This document shows, piece by piece, positions 61,992 to 64,000 of a DNA stretch of 64,000 nt. Source of the DNA: Solibacillus isronensis (GTDB lineage Bacteria > Bacillota > Bacilli > Bacillales_A > Planococcaceae); the NCBI RefSeq assembly GCF_900168685.1, contig NZ_FVZN01000014.1:1054001-1118000 (forward strand), written 5' to 3'. The notes beneath the pieces were generated by a model. That model worked only from the letters and a program-made list of their open reading frames with translations, did not search any database and was not told where the DNA came from. Both the position numbers and the translations under genes were made by a program. Numbering within the stretch: position 1 is the stretch's first letter; each line of letters begins with the position of its first letter.

Positions 61992-63464
61992 ATGAATAAA
62001 AAACAAATGGACTCTAAAACAGCAAATAAAAATTTTTCTAAGAAAGTAGCGCCACTCGTGATGTCAACGTCATTTATAGCTGCATCGTTTTTAGCGGCAG
62101 GTGCACCTATTTCTGCAGCGGAATTGGATGCAAAGGAAGTTAATCCGGAAATTATTGAACAAGCAAAAAATCATGGTCAGAAAGTGTCTGAATTTGCAAA
62201 GAGCCTGCCAGGTTCTCCTGAAAAAGGGAAGCTTGTCAGTCAAGTTGCCCAGCAAAAAACCGAAACTACGGAAGAATTAGAAGTTAAAGATAATACAGAT
62301 GATACAACGAATGATGTTGTTGAAGATGGTGTAGCAGAAGAGCCGGAGACACCGGTGACTGAAGATGATGTAACCGTAGATACACCAGCGGTTGACGATG
62401 ATCAAGCTGAAGATGTAACAGAAGAACCAGAAACTGAAGAGGAACCAGCAGAAGAAATTGTAACTGATGAGACAGAAACACCGGTGCCTGAAGAGGGAAC
62501 AGCAGAAGAAGATGTAACAGAAGAACCGACAGCACCAGTAACTGATGATGATCAAGCGGAAGACGGTGCAACTGAAGAAACAGAAACACCGGTATCAGAA
62601 GATGGTCAATCGGACGATGTAACAGAGGAACCGACAGCATCAGTGTCTGAAGAGGAACCAACAGAAGAAGATACAACAGAAGAACCGATAGCACCAGTAA
62701 CTGATGATGTTCCAACAGAAGAAGATGCAGCAGAAGAACCGGCCGTACCAGTGTCTGAAGAGGATCAAACAGAAGAAGGTGAAACTGAAGAAACAGAAAC
62801 ACCGGTGACTGAAGATGGTCTAACAGAAGAAGATGTAACTGATGAGACAGAAACACCGGTATCAGAAGAAGAGCAAGTAGAAGAACCGACAGCACCAGTA
62901 ACTGATGATGATCAAGCAGAAGAAGGTACACCAGATGATGACTTTACTACATGGGTAGAAGAATCTTATCAATTTATCGATAACAGTTACCAAAGCTTAA
63001 TAAACTACTACCAAACTCATATAGAACAATATTTAAGTGATGTCGATTCTGAACAATCAAATGAACAATCTGAAAATATTCCAGTAATTGATGAAGCAAC
63101 TGATGTTTCTTCTGATATTGATGAAACGGTACCAACAACTGTAGAGGAAGATACAGCTCAAGATATCCCGGTTGAAAATACAGCGCTACCAACAGAAACT
63201 GAAGAAAATCTGGAAACTCCAGTAGTGGAAGAAACTGAGGAGCTACCTTCAACTGTTGAAACACCAGAGCAGGTAACTGAAGAAGTGGAGAATACTGTTT
63301 CAAAACCGGTACAAAACCCCGAACAAACTGATATGGAAGAAATTAGTGTAGATCCTGAACCAGAACAAGATCAAAGTGAAAAAATCGCACTAAAAGATAA
63401 AGTGGTTGGTTACTACCAAGACCTTGTAGCGTCATTCTCTAACTTTTTAAGCTTCCTAAAATAA
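61992..63464 (+). CDS. Secreted, highly acidic Glu/Thr/Pro repeat protein
   Basis: 490 residues from the ATG after TAGGAGCG. The N-terminus is a long signal peptide (basic, then VAPLVMSTSFIAASFLAAG, ending near ISAAE). A helical segment of about 60 residues follows. Residues about 105-315 are degenerate repeats built from TEETETPVSEDGxxxEDVTEEPTAPVTDDDQAE-like units. A second structured patch (TTWVEESYQFIDNSYQSLIN) and more acidic text lead to a C-terminal helix (LKDKVVGYYQDLVASFSNFL). There is no LPXTG, so how it stays on the surface is unclear. Probably an extended, calcium-binding or adhesive surface protein. Confidence 0.7.
   Translation: MNKKQMDSKTANKNFSKKVAPLVMSTSFIAASFLAAGAPISAAELDAKEVNPEIIEQAKNHGQKVSEFAKSLPGSPEKGKLVSQVAQQKTETTEELEVKDNTDDTTNDVVEDGVAEEPETPVTEDDVTVDTPAVDDDQAEDVTEEPETEEEPAEEIVTDETETPVPEEGTAEEDVTEEPTAPVTDDDQAEDGATEETETPVSEDGQSDDVTEEPTASVSEEEPTEEDTTEEPIAPVTDDVPTEEDAAEEPAVPVSEEDQTEEGETEETETPVTEDGLTEEDVTDETETPVSEEEQVEEPTAPVTDDDQAEEGTPDDDFTTWVEESYQFIDNSYQSLINYYQTHIEQYLSDVDSEQSNEQSENIPVIDEATDVSSDIDETVPTTVEEDTAQDIPVENTALPTETEENLETPVVEETEELPSTVETPEQVTEEVENTVSKPVQNPEQTDMEEISVDPEPEQDQSEKIALKDKVVGYYQDLVASFSNFLSFLK
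62330..62930 (+). repeat. Tandem degenerate repeat tract inside the acidic protein gene
   Basis: Units of roughly 13-16 codons recur with fixed phrases (GAAGAAACAGAAACACCGGT and ACAGCACCAGTAACTGATGA). The nucleotide identity of some copies suggests recent duplication. Confidence 0.7.
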
Positions 63465-63500
63465 AAGGGGCAAAGTGAAAATAATAAATAGCAACAAGTA

Positions 63501-63545
63501 AAAGCTTGGAAAGCCTTAATTAATAAGGTTTTTTCCAAGCTTTTT
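63501..63545 (+). terminator. Terminator of the acidic protein gene
   Basis: AAAGCTTGGAAA / TTTTCCAAGCTTT stem with an inner CCTTA/TAAGG pair and a T run. Confidence 0.8.
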
Positions 63546-63685
63546 GTTTGGGAGAACATAATTCACATTAAATAAAAAACACTAATATGCAATAAAAACT
63601 TCATGAAAATAGATATAATTTTATTGATTTACGATAAATTATGTAATAAAATCAAAAATGAAAATAAATAAGTGAGGTGCGATTT

Positions 63686-64000
63686 ATGGAAAAAGTAACT
63701 ACGTTGTTTTTAAAAGTTGCTGTTGTTTTTTTAGGAATTCCTGTTTTGGCGCTATGTATCTTTTTAGTACCTGAATTGGCAAGTGTAGCAGCAAAAATGC
63801 TTCCGGAGTTTGCTTTTGTAAAATATTATGTTTACATCGTTTTCGATGCTTCTGCAATTCCTTTTTTCTTTGCTTTGTATCAGGCTTTCCTACTTTTACG
63901 CTATATCGACAATAATAAAGCGTTCTCCGATTTAGCTGTGAAACCGCTAAAGAAAATAAAATATTGTGCGATAACGATTAGTGTTTTACATTTATTAGTT
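63686..64000 (+). CDS. DUF2975 membrane protein (partial, runs off the window)
   Basis: 105 codons are visible. ATG after GTGAGGTGCG. Three membrane segments (LFLKVAVVFLGIPVLALCIF, YYVYIVFDASAIPFFFALYQ, ITISVLHLLV) and the conserved LLRYIDNNKAFSDLAVKPLKKIKYCA stretch match DUF2975. Such genes are usually followed by a small XRE regulator, which would lie beyond the window edge. Confidence 0.75.
   Translation, partial: MEKVTTLFLKVAVVFLGIPVLALCIFLVPELASVAAKMLPEFAFVKYYVYIVFDASAIPFFFALYQAFLLLRYIDNNKAFSDLAVKPLKKIKYCAITISVLHLLV

Noticed and set aside
62284-62931. Leu/His-rich minus-strand frame opposite the repeat tract
   Set aside because: It mirrors the repetitive Glu/Thr/Pro codons of the plus-strand gene and has no ribosome site.
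1-64000. CRISPR arrays, tRNA or rRNA genes, prophage or integrative elements
   Set aside because: No regularly spaced repeats, no cloverleaf or rRNA sequence, and no integrase or phage structural genes were seen in reading through the window; the only clear mobile element is the group II intron.

Overview
The window reads as chromosomal DNA of a low-GC, endospore-forming Bacillales bacterium, most likely Planococcaceae (Solibacillus or Lysinibacillus type). The grounds are Shine-Dalgarno sites of the GGAGG class with many TTG and GTG starts, Bacillus-type families (sigV/rsiV, YvrJ, YkvI, YndJ, YcdB/YcdC, 3D-domain wall protein, thioredoxin-type ArsC) and a GerA germinant-receptor relic. The genus is an inference from protein flavour. 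I see no rRNA, tRNA, CRISPR or prophage.

Region by region. 1-11.4 kb: sigma factor, peptidase E, P-loop kinase, lipoprotein, topoisomerase III, a class III aspartokinase, a DsbA-like oxidoreductase and a membrane glycerophosphodiesterase operon. 11.5-23.5 kb: secreted YcdB/SLH-like protein, MATE pump, LysM-3D wall protein, three small CxxC proteins, an unrecognised helical pair, and an MFS pump divergent from an XRE-TPR regulator, with twin palindromes flanking the pump promoter. 23.7-28.7 kb: an esterase, then a rearrangement scar (MocR-type regulator without its DNA-binding domain, joined to a piece of an FtsX permease whose other half lies in the opposite orientation) and a class C-like group II intron directly behind a terminator hairpin. 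28.7-42.9 kb: M3 peptidase, ars operon with two unrelated arsenite permeases, serine acetyltransferase, sigV/rsiV, a YceI plus flavin reductase pair under three MhqR-like operators, amidohydrolase, DUF2243/CtaG and a BCCT transporter. 43-59 kb: GerA relic, MBL hydrolase, large catalase, YkvI, a yndGHJ-like operon, AlkD-type repair protein, phosphodiesterase, two MFS transporters, YdjM-like protein and a membrane diguanylate cyclase.

59.1-63.5 kb is the most interesting part. An Rgg-like XRE regulator is divergent from a 19-codon ORF with a strong ribosome site, encoding MIELIIIALDLWIVGIGGG, which has the look of a streptococcal short hydrophobic peptide (SHP) pheromone. Next comes an operon resembling the split sigma factor SigO-RsoA (a region-4 protein, YvrJ and a 61-residue region-2-like protein), then a large secreted, highly acidic repeat protein. 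I suggest this is a linked peptide-signalling, alternative-sigma and surface-protein module; the link is inferred from position only. A partial DUF2975 gene runs off the right edge.

Coordinates and starts were set by reading ribosome sites by hand. Family names come from motif recognition, not from database searches.
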